Assembly (NCBI GenBank): GCA_964632945.1
Contig: CAZWCX010000010.1
Span: 28,653 to 92,652 of the forward strand
Direction of reading: 5' to 3'
Source: CAZWCX01 sp964632945
GTDB taxonomy: Bacteria > Planctomycetota > MHYJ01 > WSZJ01 > CAZWCX01
DNA: 64,000 bases
Shown here: in pieces, positions 7,716-16,331 of the stretch
Layout of the letters: each line of letters opens with the position of its first letter
Numbering within the stretch: position 1 is the first letter of the stretch
Notes under the pieces: model-generated
Told to the model about the DNA's origin: nothing
Seen by the model: only the letters and a program-made list of their open reading frames with translations
Databases searched by the model: none
Translations under genes and position numbers: made by a program

Positions 7716-9419
7716 ATGCGTCGACCTTCCCCGCCGCGCCGATTCGTCCGCCGCCTCGGGATTCCGCTCGCTGCCCTGGTGCTGTGGCTGCTTTCGGTCT
7801 CCCTCCGCGCCGAGGAACCGGTGGGTGCGGATCTCGTGGTCCACGAATGGGGAACGTTCACCTCGGTATTCACGTCCGACGGGGTCCAGCGCCCCGGAGT
7901 GCACCGGGACGACGTCGATCTCCCCGAATTCGTCCATCCGCGCGGCGGGGCCTGGGGCCCGATCCAGTATGGCCTGCGCGACGCCCTCCGCGCGGAGGGC
8001 TTCCGTGCCTCCCGCGCCAATCAGAAGATGGAGACCCCCGTCACCTATTTCTACACCCGGCGGCCGATGACCGTATCGGTCCGGGTCGGCTACCCCGACG
8101 GCCTGTTCACGCACTGGTATCCTTCCGTGCGACAGGATTTGCCGGCATTCGGCGGGAGGGCTCCGGTGCTGGCCGGGGGCGTGCTGGACTGGGGTGCGCT
8201 CGATCTCGTCCCTGCCGGCGCGGAGGGAGACGCGCTGGCGCGGCGGCTCCCCCCCGTGCCCGCCGACGACATCTGGCAATTCGCGCGCGAGACGGGCGCC
8301 GCGTACGTGCGGACCCGCGCGCGCGAGCCGCAGGTGGAAAAGTACCTCTTCTATCGGGGACTGGGCGAATTCCCCAGCCCGCTCACGGCGCGCATGGATT
8401 CGAAGCTGCGCGTGACCCTGCGGAACGTCGGGCGCGACCGATTGACGCACGTGTACGTCCTGCGCGTCCCTTCGCCGGAAACCGGCGGGCGCTTCAGCGC
8501 CGATCCGTTCGCCGGGGGCGCCTCGTTCGAGGGGATCGACGCGATCGAGCCGGGGGCCGAGTGGTCCGTGGATCTCGGACCGGCGCGTCGGGATCACCGG
8601 CGGCGCCTGATGGACGTCGCCGCCGACTTGGGCGACCGACTGGAGCGCAGTCTGGTCTCGACCGGGCTGTTCGCGGATGAAGCGCGCGCCATGCGCCGCA
8701 CCTGGCACAACAGCTATTTCTTCACCCCGGGCGTGCGCGTGCTGTACGTGCTCTCCCCCCGCCAGGTCGAGGAGATCATCCCGATCGCGATCGAACCGAA
8801 GCCGCGGGAACTGCTCCGCGTCATGGTCGGCCGCCTCGAGGTGATCGACCCGCACCGGGAACAGGCGGTCGCCGCGCACCTGGCACGCGCCGGCCGGGCG
8901 ACCGGCGCTGCCGAGGATCGGTCGCTCGAATACGACCGGTCGCGGTTGCTGGAGGAGGGACGGTTCCTCGAACCGATCCTGCACGGAATCGCCGCAGCGC
9001 CGGGGGAGGGAGACACCGCCCGCCTGGCGGCGCAGACGATCGCCGAGTGGATGGACCCCGCCCTCGCCCGGGTCGCCGCATTGGGGCCCGATCGCGTCAG
9101 CCTGCCGCGGGCCGAGGAACACATCCTGCGCATGTCGCCGGCCGTGCGCCGCGCGCGCGCAGCGACGGTGGAACGCTGGCTCGAGCGCTGGGAGGCGTAC
9201 GCCGCCCGGTCCAAGTGCGAGCGGACCGGGATTCGCGACGCGCGCACCGAACTCGCGCTGCTGCGAATGGTCGAGGAACACGTTGCCCGTGGCGGCAACC
9301 CCGCGGCCTTGGTCTTGCCGGAGGCGCTGCGGGTCTTGCCGGTCCGCCCCGCCTCCTGCGGATGCGGAGCCGCGCGGATGAGTGGGGCCATGCCGCCCGA
9401 GCCGACTCCGGAGCGATGA
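7716..9419 (+). CDS. Secreted protein with HEWGTFTSV motif, function unknown
   Basis: This is a 567-residue exported protein. A basic start is followed by the hydrophobic stretch LAALVLWLLSVSLRA, with likely cleavage after L-R-A. The mature protein begins almost at once with the motif V-V-H-E-W-G-T-F-T-S-V, which I have seen only in proteins of unknown role, chiefly from Planctomycetes-like bacteria. The rest looks like mixed alpha/beta with no catalytic signature I can name. Near the C-terminus there is a cysteine cluster (C-G-C-G). AAGGAGGG sits seven bases before the ATG. It stands alone, preceded by a hairpin and followed by 284 bases without a gene. Confidence 0.8.
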   Translation: MRRPSPPRRFVRRLGIPLAALVLWLLSVSLRAEEPVGADLVVHEWGTFTSVFTSDGVQRPGVHRDDVDLPEFVHPRGGAWGPIQYGLRDALRAEGFRASRANQKMETPVTYFYTRRPMTVSVRVGYPDGLFTHWYPSVRQDLPAFGGRAPVLAGGVLDWGALDLVPAGAEGDALARRLPPVPADDIWQFARETGAAYVRTRAREPQVEKYLFYRGLGEFPSPLTARMDSKLRVTLRNVGRDRLTHVYVLRVPSPETGGRFSADPFAGGASFEGIDAIEPGAEWSVDLGPARRDHRRRLMDVAADLGDRLERSLVSTGLFADEARAMRRTWHNSYFFTPGVRVLYVLSPRQVEEIIPIAIEPKPRELLRVMVGRLEVIDPHREQAVAAHLARAGRATGAAEDRSLEYDRSRLLEEGRFLEPILHGIAAAPGEGDTARLAAQTIAEWMDPALARVAALGPDRVSLPRAEEHILRMSPAVRRARAATVERWLERWEAYAARSKCERTGIRDARTELALLRMVEEHVARGGNPAALVLPEALRVLPVRPASCGCGAARMSGAMPPEPTPER

Positions 9420-9703
9420 TCCGGACGGGGAGCGCGGAGCGGGCCGTCGCCGGCGTGGCGCCCGGCGATCGCGTGGGCGGTCACGCCCGGCCCGGGTCGG
9501 AACCTGCCCGCGTCTCCCGCGTATCCGGTCGCTGTGGGCGGGCGGGCGCGGGACGCGAAATCCCGTCCGTGCGGCCGATTCCCCACCGACCGGAGCCGCG
9601 CCCTTGACCCCCGGCGGCGGAGCGGATACCCTGCCCGGCAGCCCTGACGCCGGGAGACGTTCCGAATTCCTGCCGATCATCGTCCCATCGGGGGTACGGC
9701 GCC

Positions 9704-10549
9704 TTGGATCCAGCCGCACGTCCACCGAGGCCGGCCCAGGAGCCGCCGCTGCGACCCTGGCAGCGCAGCCTGCACACCGTCATCTTCGAGTCCGACACCC
9801 CCGCCGGCCGGGCCTTCGACCTCGCCCTCATGTGCGCGATCCTGCTCAGCGTCGGTTCCGTGACGCTCGAGAGCGTTGCCGCGATTCGTTCCGATCATGG
9901 GACCTTCCTGCGGGCGGCGGAATGGTTCTTCACGATCCTGTTTACCGTAGAGTACGTCCTGCGCCTCCTCTCGGTGCGATACCCCGCGCGGTATGCGACG
10001 AGTTTCTTCGGCATCGTGGATCTGATGTCGATCGTCCCGACCTACCTGAGCGTGTTTTTCGCCGGGACGCAATCGTTGCTCGTGATCCGCACGCTGCGGC
10101 TCCTGCGCGTGTTTCGCGTGCTCAAGATGGCCCACTATCTGACCCAGGCGTCGGCGCTGCGCCGGGCCCTGGCGGCGAGCAAGGCGAAGATTACCGTCTT
10201 CCTCGGCACCGTCGTCATCCTCGACCTGATCGTCGGCGCCTTGATGTACCTCATCGAGGGGGAGGCGAACGGGTTCACGAGCATTCCGCGCAGCATGTAC
10301 TGGGCGATCGTGACCATGACGACGGTGGGTTACGGGGACATCGCCCCGGCCACGGTTCCCGGGCAGATGCTCGCCGCCGTGCTCATGGTCCTCGGCTACG
10401 GCATCATCGCCGTGCCGACCGGGATCGTCTCGGTCGAGATGGCGCACGTGCGCGCGACGGAGATCACCACGCGGGCCTGTCGCTCGTGTTCCCAGGAGGG
10501 GCACGACGTCGACGCCCGGTTCTGCAAGCACTGCGGGTCGGCCTTGTAA
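9704..10549 (+). CDS. Voltage-gated-type potassium channel with C-terminal zinc ribbon
   Basis: This 281-residue protein has six membrane helices. S4 is Arg-rich (RTLRLLRVFRVLK), and the pore loop carries the K+ selectivity filter T-T-V-G-Y-G-D near 205. It should form tetrameric K+ channels in the inner membrane. The cytoplasmic tail (about 262-281) is a short zinc ribbon, C-x2-C-x11-C-x2-C, in place of the usual large regulatory domains. The start is a TTG at 9704, because the next in-frame candidates fall inside S1. The ribosome binding site is weak. TTGACC at 9604-9609 may be part of its promoter. Confidence 0.92.
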   Translation: MDPAARPPRPAQEPPLRPWQRSLHTVIFESDTPAGRAFDLALMCAILLSVGSVTLESVAAIRSDHGTFLRAAEWFFTILFTVEYVLRLLSVRYPARYATSFFGIVDLMSIVPTYLSVFFAGTQSLLVIRTLRLLRVFRVLKMAHYLTQASALRRALAASKAKITVFLGTVVILDLIVGALMYLIEGEANGFTSIPRSMYWAIVTMTTVGYGDIAPATVPGQMLAAVLMVLGYGIIAVPTGIVSVEMAHVRATEITTRACRSCSQEGHDVDARFCKHCGSAL

Positions 10550-10560
10550 CGGATCCCCCG

Positions 10561-10594
10561 GGTCGGGAGACGGCGCCGCGCCCGTCGCCCGACC
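10561..10594. terminator. Bidirectional hairpin between convergent genes
   Basis: GGTCGGG (10561-10567) and GACGG (10569-10573) pair with CCGTC (10582-10586) and CCCGACC (10588-10594), with one mismatch and an eight-base loop. It sits between the stop codons of the channel gene and the leftward gene at 10606-11340. There is no T-tract. Confidence 0.5.
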
Positions 10595-10605
10595 GCCGGG
10601 CCGGC

Positions 10606-11340
10606 CTATCCGCGTCGCGACGTGCGATAGAGCGTGTCGAGGTTGTACGCGGAGCCCGCGGTGATTTCGGCATGGACGCTTTGCGCCAGTGCGAGGATCC
10701 GTTTCAAGAGGCGATAGGCGCGCCCTTTCTCCACGACGAGGCTCTTCACCTTCGCGGGGAGCTTGGCGAGGCGCTCATCCTCGGCCTTCGCATCGACCCG
10801 GACGATGGCGGCGGCGAGGGTCTCCCCCGCTTGCAGGGTTTCTTCGCGAATGGCCACGGCCTGCAGGAGCTGCAGGTGCGGGCGGGCCTCCTCGATCAGG
10901 CGGCGGAGGTCGCGACGCAGCTCCTCGGGATCCCCGCCCAGGGCGTTCATGAGGCCCAGTCCGGCGGGAATCGCCAGGCCGCGGGCGAGCGCCGCGCGGG
11001 CGCGCAGCGTGAACCGGCGCCGCCAGACTTTGGCCCGCTCCAGGGCTTCGCCGCCGGCGATGCCGGGATCCCCCGCTTCGAATCGTCGCACGAGCGGGTC
11101 GCGCAGCGCGGCTTCGATCCGCGTCACCGCAGCGCGCAACTCGGCGACCGAATCGGGCGGGACCAGCGTGAGCGCGTCCGGGTCGATCTCCAGGGTTCGC
11201 AGGGTCTCCCGCGCCTGCGCGGTGAGGTGCAGGGCGCGGAAGCGCGCGCCCAGCCGGACCCGTTCCGCACGCGCTCCGGCTCCCCGCGCAGATCCCCGCT
11301 TCCTTCGGACCGCCCCGACGCGGCGAACATTCTTGGCCAT
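10606..11340 (-). CDS. Uncharacterised protein, tandem paralogue of the neighbour upstream
   Basis: I do not recognise this 244-residue protein. It is soluble, largely helical and basic at its N-terminus (M-A-K-N-V-R-R-V-G-A-V-R-R-K-R). It shares motifs in the same order with the protein at 11395-12141: R-A-K-[VI]-W-R-R, then [IV]-P-A-G-L, then L-A-x-S-V-H-A-E, then Y-N-L-D-x-L-Y-R at the C-terminus. The pair therefore arose by duplication. GGGAGGAA lies five bases before the ATG. The genes are 54 bases apart and probably co-transcribed. The basic tail could bind nucleic acid, but that is a guess. Confidence 0.75.
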   Translation of the reverse strand: MAKNVRRVGAVRRKRGSARGAGARAERVRLGARFRALHLTAQARETLRTLEIDPDALTLVPPDSVAELRAAVTRIEAALRDPLVRRFEAGDPGIAGGEALERAKVWRRRFTLRARAALARGLAIPAGLGLMNALGGDPEELRRDLRRLIEEARPHLQLLQAVAIREETLQAGETLAAAIVRVDAKAEDERLAKLPAKVKSLVVEKGRAYRLLKRILALAQSVHAEITAGSAYNLDTLYRTSRRG

Positions 11341-11394
11341 AACGTTCCTCCCGGTCCAGTCGTTTCTCTTCGGCGATTCTTCCCCCGGTGCGGC

Positions 11395-12141
11395 CTATCG
11401 GCGGCCTTTTCGCCCGGACGGGCCGGGGCTCACGGCGGCGCCCTCCGGATGGTCCACCACTCCGGCGCGCACGTGCCGGTACAGCACGTCGAGATTGTAC
11501 GAGCGACGCGACCGCGAGTCCTCCGCGTGCACGCTGTGGGCCAGCAGGTTGATCTGCTTGGCGCCCAGGTAGATTCGTCCCTTGTCCCGATGCAAGGCGC
11601 GCACGGGAGCCGGAAGCGCGGCCAGGCGCGCGCGGTCGCTGGACCGGTCGATTCCGGCCAGCGCTTTCGCATGTTCCCGGCCCTGTTCGAGCAGGGCCGG
11701 AGTGATGCCGGCCGCGAACAGTCGATCGAGCTCGGGCTGGGCGAGGGCGACCATGCGGAGGAGATCGGCTGCCAGGTCCGGCACCTCTTTGCCGTCTTGC
11801 GCGCGCGCGAGCCCCGCGGGGACGTCGATCTCGAGCGTCGTGGCGGCCTTCGCTCGTCCCACCATCGTCCGCCGCCAGATCTTCGCGCGTTCGATCCGGT
11901 CTCCCAGCGCGACACCGGGCTCGGCCGCTTCGGCCGCCGCCGTCTCCGGATCCCCGAGCGCCGTGTCGATGCGGTCGAGAACGCCCGCGAACTCATCCAG
12001 GAAGGGACGGGTGACCACGGCCTGGACGGGCGCGTCCGTCCGGAGCAGGCCGAGCGTGTGGTGGCCCTGGGCGCTGATGCAGATCGCGCGGTATCTCGCG
12101 CCGAGCGCAACGAGCTCTTCCTCCGGGCGGTGTGTGATCAT
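11395..12141 (-). CDS. Uncharacterised protein, tandem paralogue of the neighbour downstream
   Basis: This 248-residue protein of unknown function has no signal peptide or membrane helix. It shares R-A-K-I-W-R-R, D-V-P-A-G-L, H-S-V-H-A-E and Y-N-L-D-V-L-Y-R with its neighbour at 10606-11340, but lacks that protein's basic N-terminus and ends instead in a Gly/Arg tail (G-P-S-G-R-K-G-R-R). The conserved C-terminal block probably forms the functional surface. GGAAGGAA lies five bases before the ATG. The trans-sulfuration gene is 93 bases upstream on the same strand. Confidence 0.75.
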   Translation of the reverse strand: MITHRPEEELVALGARYRAICISAQGHHTLGLLRTDAPVQAVVTRPFLDEFAGVLDRIDTALGDPETAAAEAAEPGVALGDRIERAKIWRRTMVGRAKAATTLEIDVPAGLARAQDGKEVPDLAADLLRMVALAQPELDRLFAAGITPALLEQGREHAKALAGIDRSSDRARLAALPAPVRALHRDKGRIYLGAKQINLLAHSVHAEDSRSRRSYNLDVLYRHVRAGVVDHPEGAAVSPGPSGRKGRR

Positions 12142-12234
12142 GGCAATTCCTTCCGATGCGAATTCCCGCAGGGTCGTCGGCCGCGGTGACCGAGGAGAAC
12201 AACCTGACTCCGGCGGCGCCGACGCGGGCGAATC

Positions 12235-13485
12235 CTAGTTCTCATCGAGGGCATCCTTGAAATCCCGCAGCAGATCGCGCCAGTCCTCGACGCCCACGGA
12301 GACGCGGACCAGATCGTCCGTCACCCCCGCCTGCGTCTGTTCCTCCGGGGACATCTCGGAGTGCGTGGTCGAGGCGGGATGGCAGGCGAGCGATTCCATT
12401 CCACCCAGGCTCACGGCATTGTGAGCGATGCGGAGGCGACGCAGGAACTCGAAGGCGGCGGCTTTTCCGCCCTTCAGTTCCATCGAGAAGATGCCGCCCG
12501 GATAGCGGCACTGCGCGTCGCGGATTCGGATTTGCTCGGCATCGTCGAACAGGGTCGGGTAGTGGAGCCGCCGGATCTTCGCGTGCCCCTTCAGGGCCTG
12601 GACGATCCGTGCCGCGTTCTTGCTTTGCCGGTTCATGCGCAACGTCACGGTGGCGAGGCGGCTGTCGAGCAGCCAGCACTCGTCCGGCTGCAGGATGTTG
12701 CCGAGAATCGCGCGCGTCCCGCGGAGCTCGCTCAGGAGGTCCGCATCGGTGCCGAGGATGACGCCGCCCAGCATGTCGCTGAACCCGGCGAGGTATTTCG
12801 TCGCGGAGTAGACGGCGAGATCGGCGCCCAGCTCGAGGGGGTGCTGGAAAACGGGGCCGAGGAACGTGTTGTCCACGACGACGAAGGCCTTCTCGCGGCG
12901 CTTGCGGGCGGCGGTGACGGCGCCGGCAATGTCGCTCATGCGCAACGTCGGGTTCGCGGGCGTCTCGAGAAAGACGACGCGCAACCCGTCGGCGCGGGCA
13001 ACGGCCCGGGCCAGCGCCTTGGTGTCGCCGGCCGGCACGCCGATCGCCTTGATGCCGAGCGGCACCAGGAAGTTGTGAACGAGGTGATGCGTGCCGCCGT
13101 ACATCGGCTCGGTGTAGACGAAGGAGCTGCCCGGCCGGCACAGGGTCAGGAAGATCGTGGAGATGGCGGCCATGCCGCTGTTGAAGACGGCGGAGGCGTG
13201 CGCGCCCGGCTCGAGAGGGACGAGGCGGTCCTCGACGATTTCGGCGTTCGGATGGGAAAGGCGGGAGTAGATGAGGTCGACGCTTTCCCCCGGGACCGGC
13301 TGACGTTTTCCGAGGGCGATGGCAAAGGCGCGTTCGGCGGACTCGGGACTCGAGAAGACGAACGTCGAGCTGCGGAACACCGCCGGACGAACGGAACCGA
13401 CGGAAAGCCGGGGATCGAATCCGCGGGTGAGAACGGCCGTCGGCGGTCGCACGATGTACGAGGGTCTACGCGGGCGTTTCTTCAT
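12235..13485 (-). CDS. Trans-sulfuration family PLP enzyme (Cys/Met metabolism)
   Basis: This 416-residue pyridoxal-phosphate enzyme belongs to the cystathionine gamma-synthase / methionine gamma-lyase family. The cofactor lysine lies in Y-S-A-T-K-Y near 229. The family signatures Y-S-R-L, F-N-S-G-M-A-A, V-V-D-N-T-F and S-L-G-G-M-E-S-L with H-P-A-S-T-T-H-S are all present. The last block is closest to methionine gamma-lyase and related lyases, but the exact reaction cannot be fixed by eye. The start at 13485 is supported by a GGAG eight bases upstream and a basic lead (M-K-K-R-P-R-R). An inverted repeat at 13537-13563 precedes it. No Met/Cys biosynthesis neighbours are seen. Confidence 0.9.
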   Translation of the reverse strand: MKKRPRRPSYIVRPPTAVLTRGFDPRLSVGSVRPAVFRSSTFVFSSPESAERAFAIALGKRQPVPGESVDLIYSRLSHPNAEIVEDRLVPLEPGAHASAVFNSGMAAISTIFLTLCRPGSSFVYTEPMYGGTHHLVHNFLVPLGIKAIGVPAGDTKALARAVARADGLRVVFLETPANPTLRMSDIAGAVTAARKRREKAFVVVDNTFLGPVFQHPLELGADLAVYSATKYLAGFSDMLGGVILGTDADLLSELRGTRAILGNILQPDECWLLDSRLATVTLRMNRQSKNAARIVQALKGHAKIRRLHYPTLFDDAEQIRIRDAQCRYPGGIFSMELKGGKAAAFEFLRRLRIAHNAVSLGGMESLACHPASTTHSEMSPEEQTQAGVTDDLVRVSVGVEDWRDLLRDFKDALDEN

Positions 13486-13830
13486 GCGGGGCTCCGGGAG
13501 TGCCGGCGGAACGGCGCAACTCCGCCGAGGGGAACCGGTCGAGGCATTCGGTGTACCTCGACCCGGCGGCTCAAGGCCACGAAAACCTGACCGGTGACGT
13601 CCGAAACCGGGAGGGGGAATCCGGGCGAAGCGCGGGCCGGTCCGGGCGCGCTGCGGGGGCGCGGACGCACTCCGGAATCGTCCGCGCGCGGGCGCCGCGA
13701 GGGTCGCATCCGGCGCCCGCGGTTCCCGCGCGGCGGGGGCTCCCCGAGCTCCTGCGCAGAAGCCCGGGCGGGGTTCACCCCGCCTGCGGGGCGGGATCAT
13801 CGCGTCGATCGGTCGCCGCGGGGACGGTTT
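13486..13830. other. Gene-free stretch upstream of the trans-sulfuration gene
   Basis: These 345 very GC-rich bases lie between the start of the trans-sulfuration gene and the stop of the NlpC/P60 gene. I see no gene. Two inverted repeats lie near the leftward gene: GGCGGA/TCCGCC (13505-13510/13521-13526) and the stronger one at 13537-13563. No clear promoter was found. Confidence 0.5.
13537..13563 (-). promoter_or_regulatory. Inverted repeat upstream of the trans-sulfuration gene
   Basis: GGTCGAGG (13537-13544) and CCTCGACC (13556-13563) form perfect 8-base arms around an 11-base spacer, 52-78 bases before the start codon. It could be a repressor operator or a leader hairpin. It matches no known SAM or SAH riboswitch that I recognise. 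Confidence 0.4.
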
Positions 13831-14880
13831 TCAGGGATGGGCCAGGCTCACGTAGTCGCCGTACACCCAACCGGAACGGCCGTCGAAGTCGATCAGCCGC
13901 CAGCCCCCGGTGCTCAGCACGACCACGTATTTCTGTCCCTCCTTGACCGAGCCGAGGATGGCATGAGAGGTGCCGGGCCCCTTCCGGACGTTGAGGCTGC
14001 CGGCGGTCACCGTGGCCACGTGCGCCCCGGACACCGGGGTCAGGTACGCCGCATGGCACCATCCGGTCCCGCCGCCGAACCAGATCTTGTACCAGGCCCC
14101 GTCCTTCGCGACGGCGACGTAGCGCTGGCCCTTGCCGGCCACGCCGATCTTCTCGTGGGAAGTGGACGGGCCGCTGCGCACGTTGAGCGCTCCGGCGGTC
14201 ACCGCGAGGGGAAGGTCGAGCGCGACCGGCGCGGACGGCGGCGGGGGGAAGTGCGGCGGCGTGACGGTCCCTCCCGGCGCGGTCGGAGGCGTCACCATCC
14301 CGGAATAGCGGCGCGGCACGTAGGTCCACACGTACGAGGCGGGATGCGACCGGTGCACCACGAGATTGGTGCTCCCCGCCGCCTCCCAGACGACGTACGC
14401 CCCGCTCGCGGCGCGATAGTGGTACAGCATCACATGGCTCTTGGGAATGTTGAAACAGTCCCCCATCACCAGCGCATCCCAGGAGATCTTCGGCGCGATC
14501 GTCGGAATCGACCCGGTCCAGTGGCGCGTGGTCTTCCAACAGCGGGAGACGAAGGCGGAGCAGTCGATCCCGGCGTTCTTCCGCGGCACGTAGCCCGATT
14601 TCATCTTGCTGAGGAAGCCGGACGTGCTGTCGTTGCCGCCGAAATAGTAGGCTTCGCCCGTGTACTTCTTGCCCTTGTAGAACACCAGGCCCGAGTTCTG
14701 CGGCGGATCGTAGGTGACCGGGGAAACCCAGGTGAGGCTGGTGTACTCTCCCGCGATCGCGGCGGCTTCCTCGGGGGTGACGGCGGCGGCCCTGGAGGCC
14801 GCCACCAGCCAGACCAAGAGCGCGCAGACCCACGCCGGCCGGGACGGTCCGCGCAGGGAACGTCGTTCGATCGATCTCAT
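13831..14880 (-). CDS. Secreted NlpC/P60-like hydrolase with two SH3b domains
   Basis: This 349-residue exported protein probably cleaves peptidoglycan peptides. A signal peptide (WVCALLVWLVAASRAAA) is followed by a papain-like NlpC/P60 domain with catalytic Cys in G-I-D-C-S-A-F near 107 and His in K-S-H-V-M-L-Y near 150. A Pro-rich linker leads to two bacterial SH3 domains (about 235-290 and 295-349), each with the L-N-V-R-x-G-P-[SG]-T-S-H signature that binds cell-wall peptides. The GGGGAG ribosome binding site is strong. It lies 19 bases after the propeller gene and is probably co-transcribed with it. Cell-wall remodelling is the likely role. Confidence 0.88.
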   Translation of the reverse strand: MRSIERRSLRGPSRPAWVCALLVWLVAASRAAAVTPEEAAAIAGEYTSLTWVSPVTYDPPQNSGLVFYKGKKYTGEAYYFGGNDSTSGFLSKMKSGYVPRKNAGIDCSAFVSRCWKTTRHWTGSIPTIAPKISWDALVMGDCFNIPKSHVMLYHYRAASGAYVVWEAAGSTNLVVHRSHPASYVWTYVPRRYSGMVTPPTAPGGTVTPPHFPPPPSAPVALDLPLAVTAGALNVRSGPSTSHEKIGVAGKGQRYVAVAKDGAWYKIWFGGGTGWCHAAYLTPVSGAHVATVTAGSLNVRKGPGTSHAILGSVKEGQKYVVVLSTGGWRLIDFDGRSGWVYGDYVSLAHP

Positions 14881-14899
14881 CTCTCTCCCCTCCCCTGGT

Positions 14900-16051
14900 T
14901 CAACGGTTGAAATCCCAGCGCACGATCCGGACGCCCGATTCGTCGGTCGTCATCTGATACAGGGCGCCCGCGGGATCGGTGGTGAAGACCCGATCAGGCT
15001 GCGCCAGGTTTCGAAACGGCACGGAGACGGCGTCGATGAACTCCCCCTCCGCGGAATAGCGACGGACGGCCGATTCAATCTCGCCGGTGGACGAAAGGGT
15101 CTCCACGAGCAGCCAACTTCCCCGTCCCGCGGCCGGGCCCAGGTACCGAACGCTTCCCTGGAGATAGTCGACGTCGACCTCGACCGGGACGACGCGGGTT
15201 TCCCCATTGCGGCCGACCGCGAATCCGGCGTGCGCGGGTCCCCCCTGCGGCCAGTGGGTGACGACCCGATCCGGACGCCACCCGCCGCCGGTGGTGGGAG
15301 TCAGCTGCTGGTCCACGCGGCGCAGGAACACTTCGCCATCGCGGACGACCAGGCCCTCCGCCGGCTCCGATCCCGGGTTCAGCGACGCCACCTCGACCGA
15401 GGAAAGCTCTGCGCCGGTGCGGGGATCGAGGCGGCGGATCAGTCCGGTGCCGTACTCCAGGGTGTGGATCCGGCCCTCGCCGTCGACGACCAGGTCCGCG
15501 AGATGTCCGTCGACGTCGAGGACGCGCTCGACCGTCCCGTGCGGCTGGAAAATCGTGATCCGGCGATTCACCCGGTCGGCGACATAGAGGCGACCGTCCG
15601 CCCCGACGGCGAACGAGGCCGGACCGACCGGGAGTCCTTCGTCGCCGGGGACAAACAGGCCGATCGCGCCGGGATGGCGTCCCCAGGGAAGGCGCAGCAA
15701 CTCGACCGGTTCCGCCGTCTGGGCGGTCCCACGCGGCGCGATGGCCACGGCGCCCGGAAACGGCGAGGCGGGACGCCGGTCTCGCGGGGTGCGCCGATCT
15801 TCCTGCGCGGGTGGCGCGGCCGGCCCACCAGCGACTTCGGCGGCCGGCGGGGCGGACGGTGCGGTTCCCGGCGGGGGCTCCGTCCGGCTGCCCGCGTTGC
15901 GGGCATTCCGGTCCGGCTTGTCCCCGGGTCCGCCGGCGAAGATCGCCAACAGGAAGACCAGGGCCGCGGCGCCGATGAGCAGGGCGCGCGCACGGCCGCC
16001 GCCGACCGCCACCCCACCCGGTGGCCCGCCTCGAGAATCGATCCGACGCAT
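14900..16051 (-). CDS. Membrane-anchored NHL-type beta-propeller protein
   Basis: From the ATG at 16051 this protein has 383 residues. A short cytoplasmic start is followed by one membrane helix (LLIGAAALVFLLAIF, about 20-38) and a Pro/Ala-rich linker. The rest is a periplasmic domain of NHL-like repeats (for example FAVGADGRLYVADRVNRRI and LVVDGEGRIHTLEYGTG) that should fold into a beta-propeller, usually a binding scaffold. A longer reading from a GTG at 16150 lacks a ribosome binding site and adds low-complexity sequence, so I rejected it. A perfect dyad at 16269-16288 lies upstream. The NlpC/P60 gene follows in the same unit. Confidence 0.75.
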   Translation of the reverse strand: MRRIDSRGGPPGGVAVGGGRARALLIGAAALVFLLAIFAGGPGDKPDRNARNAGSRTEPPPGTAPSAPPAAEVAGGPAAPPAQEDRRTPRDRRPASPFPGAVAIAPRGTAQTAEPVELLRLPWGRHPGAIGLFVPGDEGLPVGPASFAVGADGRLYVADRVNRRITIFQPHGTVERVLDVDGHLADLVVDGEGRIHTLEYGTGLIRRLDPRTGAELSSVEVASLNPGSEPAEGLVVRDGEVFLRRVDQQLTPTTGGGWRPDRVVTHWPQGGPAHAGFAVGRNGETRVVPVEVDVDYLQGSVRYLGPAAGRGSWLLVETLSSTGEIESAVRRYSAEGEFIDAVSVPFRNLAQPDRVFTTDPAGALYQMTTDESGVRIVRWDFNR

Positions 16052-16268
16052 GGTCCCGCCGTCCCCCGCCGTTCCGGCCGCGGCTCCACCGACCCCTCCC
16101 GGGGGCGACAGAGCGGAATGCTGACCGAGTGTTCGCAATTCTCGGACCACACGGATCGTGGGACCGGCTGCCGTGCCGGTGGCGGAGCGTAAGATGTGTT
16201 CCCGAAGCGGGTTGCGACGCCGTGTCCGGGCGCGAACGTGGAGCGGGCGGCCCCGGTCGGGAGGATTT

Positions 16269-16288
16269 CTGTAAGACGGATCTTACAG
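16269..16288 (-). promoter_or_regulatory. Perfect 20-base dyad, probable operator
   Basis: CTGTAAGA-CGGA-TCTTACAG has perfect 8-base arms. It lies about 220 bases upstream of the propeller gene and 44 bases after the stop codon of the gene at 16332. It is unusually AT-rich for this DNA, which argues for a protein-binding site. TAAGAT within it also resembles the local -10 box. A terminator is less likely because no T-tract follows. Confidence 0.5.
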
Positions 16289-16331
16289 GGCGGCGAACAC
16301 TCGCGGGGGGGGGGCGCGCGTCGTGGGGGGA

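Noticed and set aside
6750..9419. An 889-codon frame spanning the dehydrogenase and the secreted protein
   Set aside because: Its first part reads the dehydrogenase out of frame. The secreted protein has a strong ribosome binding site and signal peptide starting at 7716.
13778..13791. CCCCGC/GCGGGG hairpin as a terminator of the NlpC/P60 gene
   Set aside because: The loop is only two bases, no T-tract follows and it lies 40 bases past the stop codon in uniformly GC-rich DNA.
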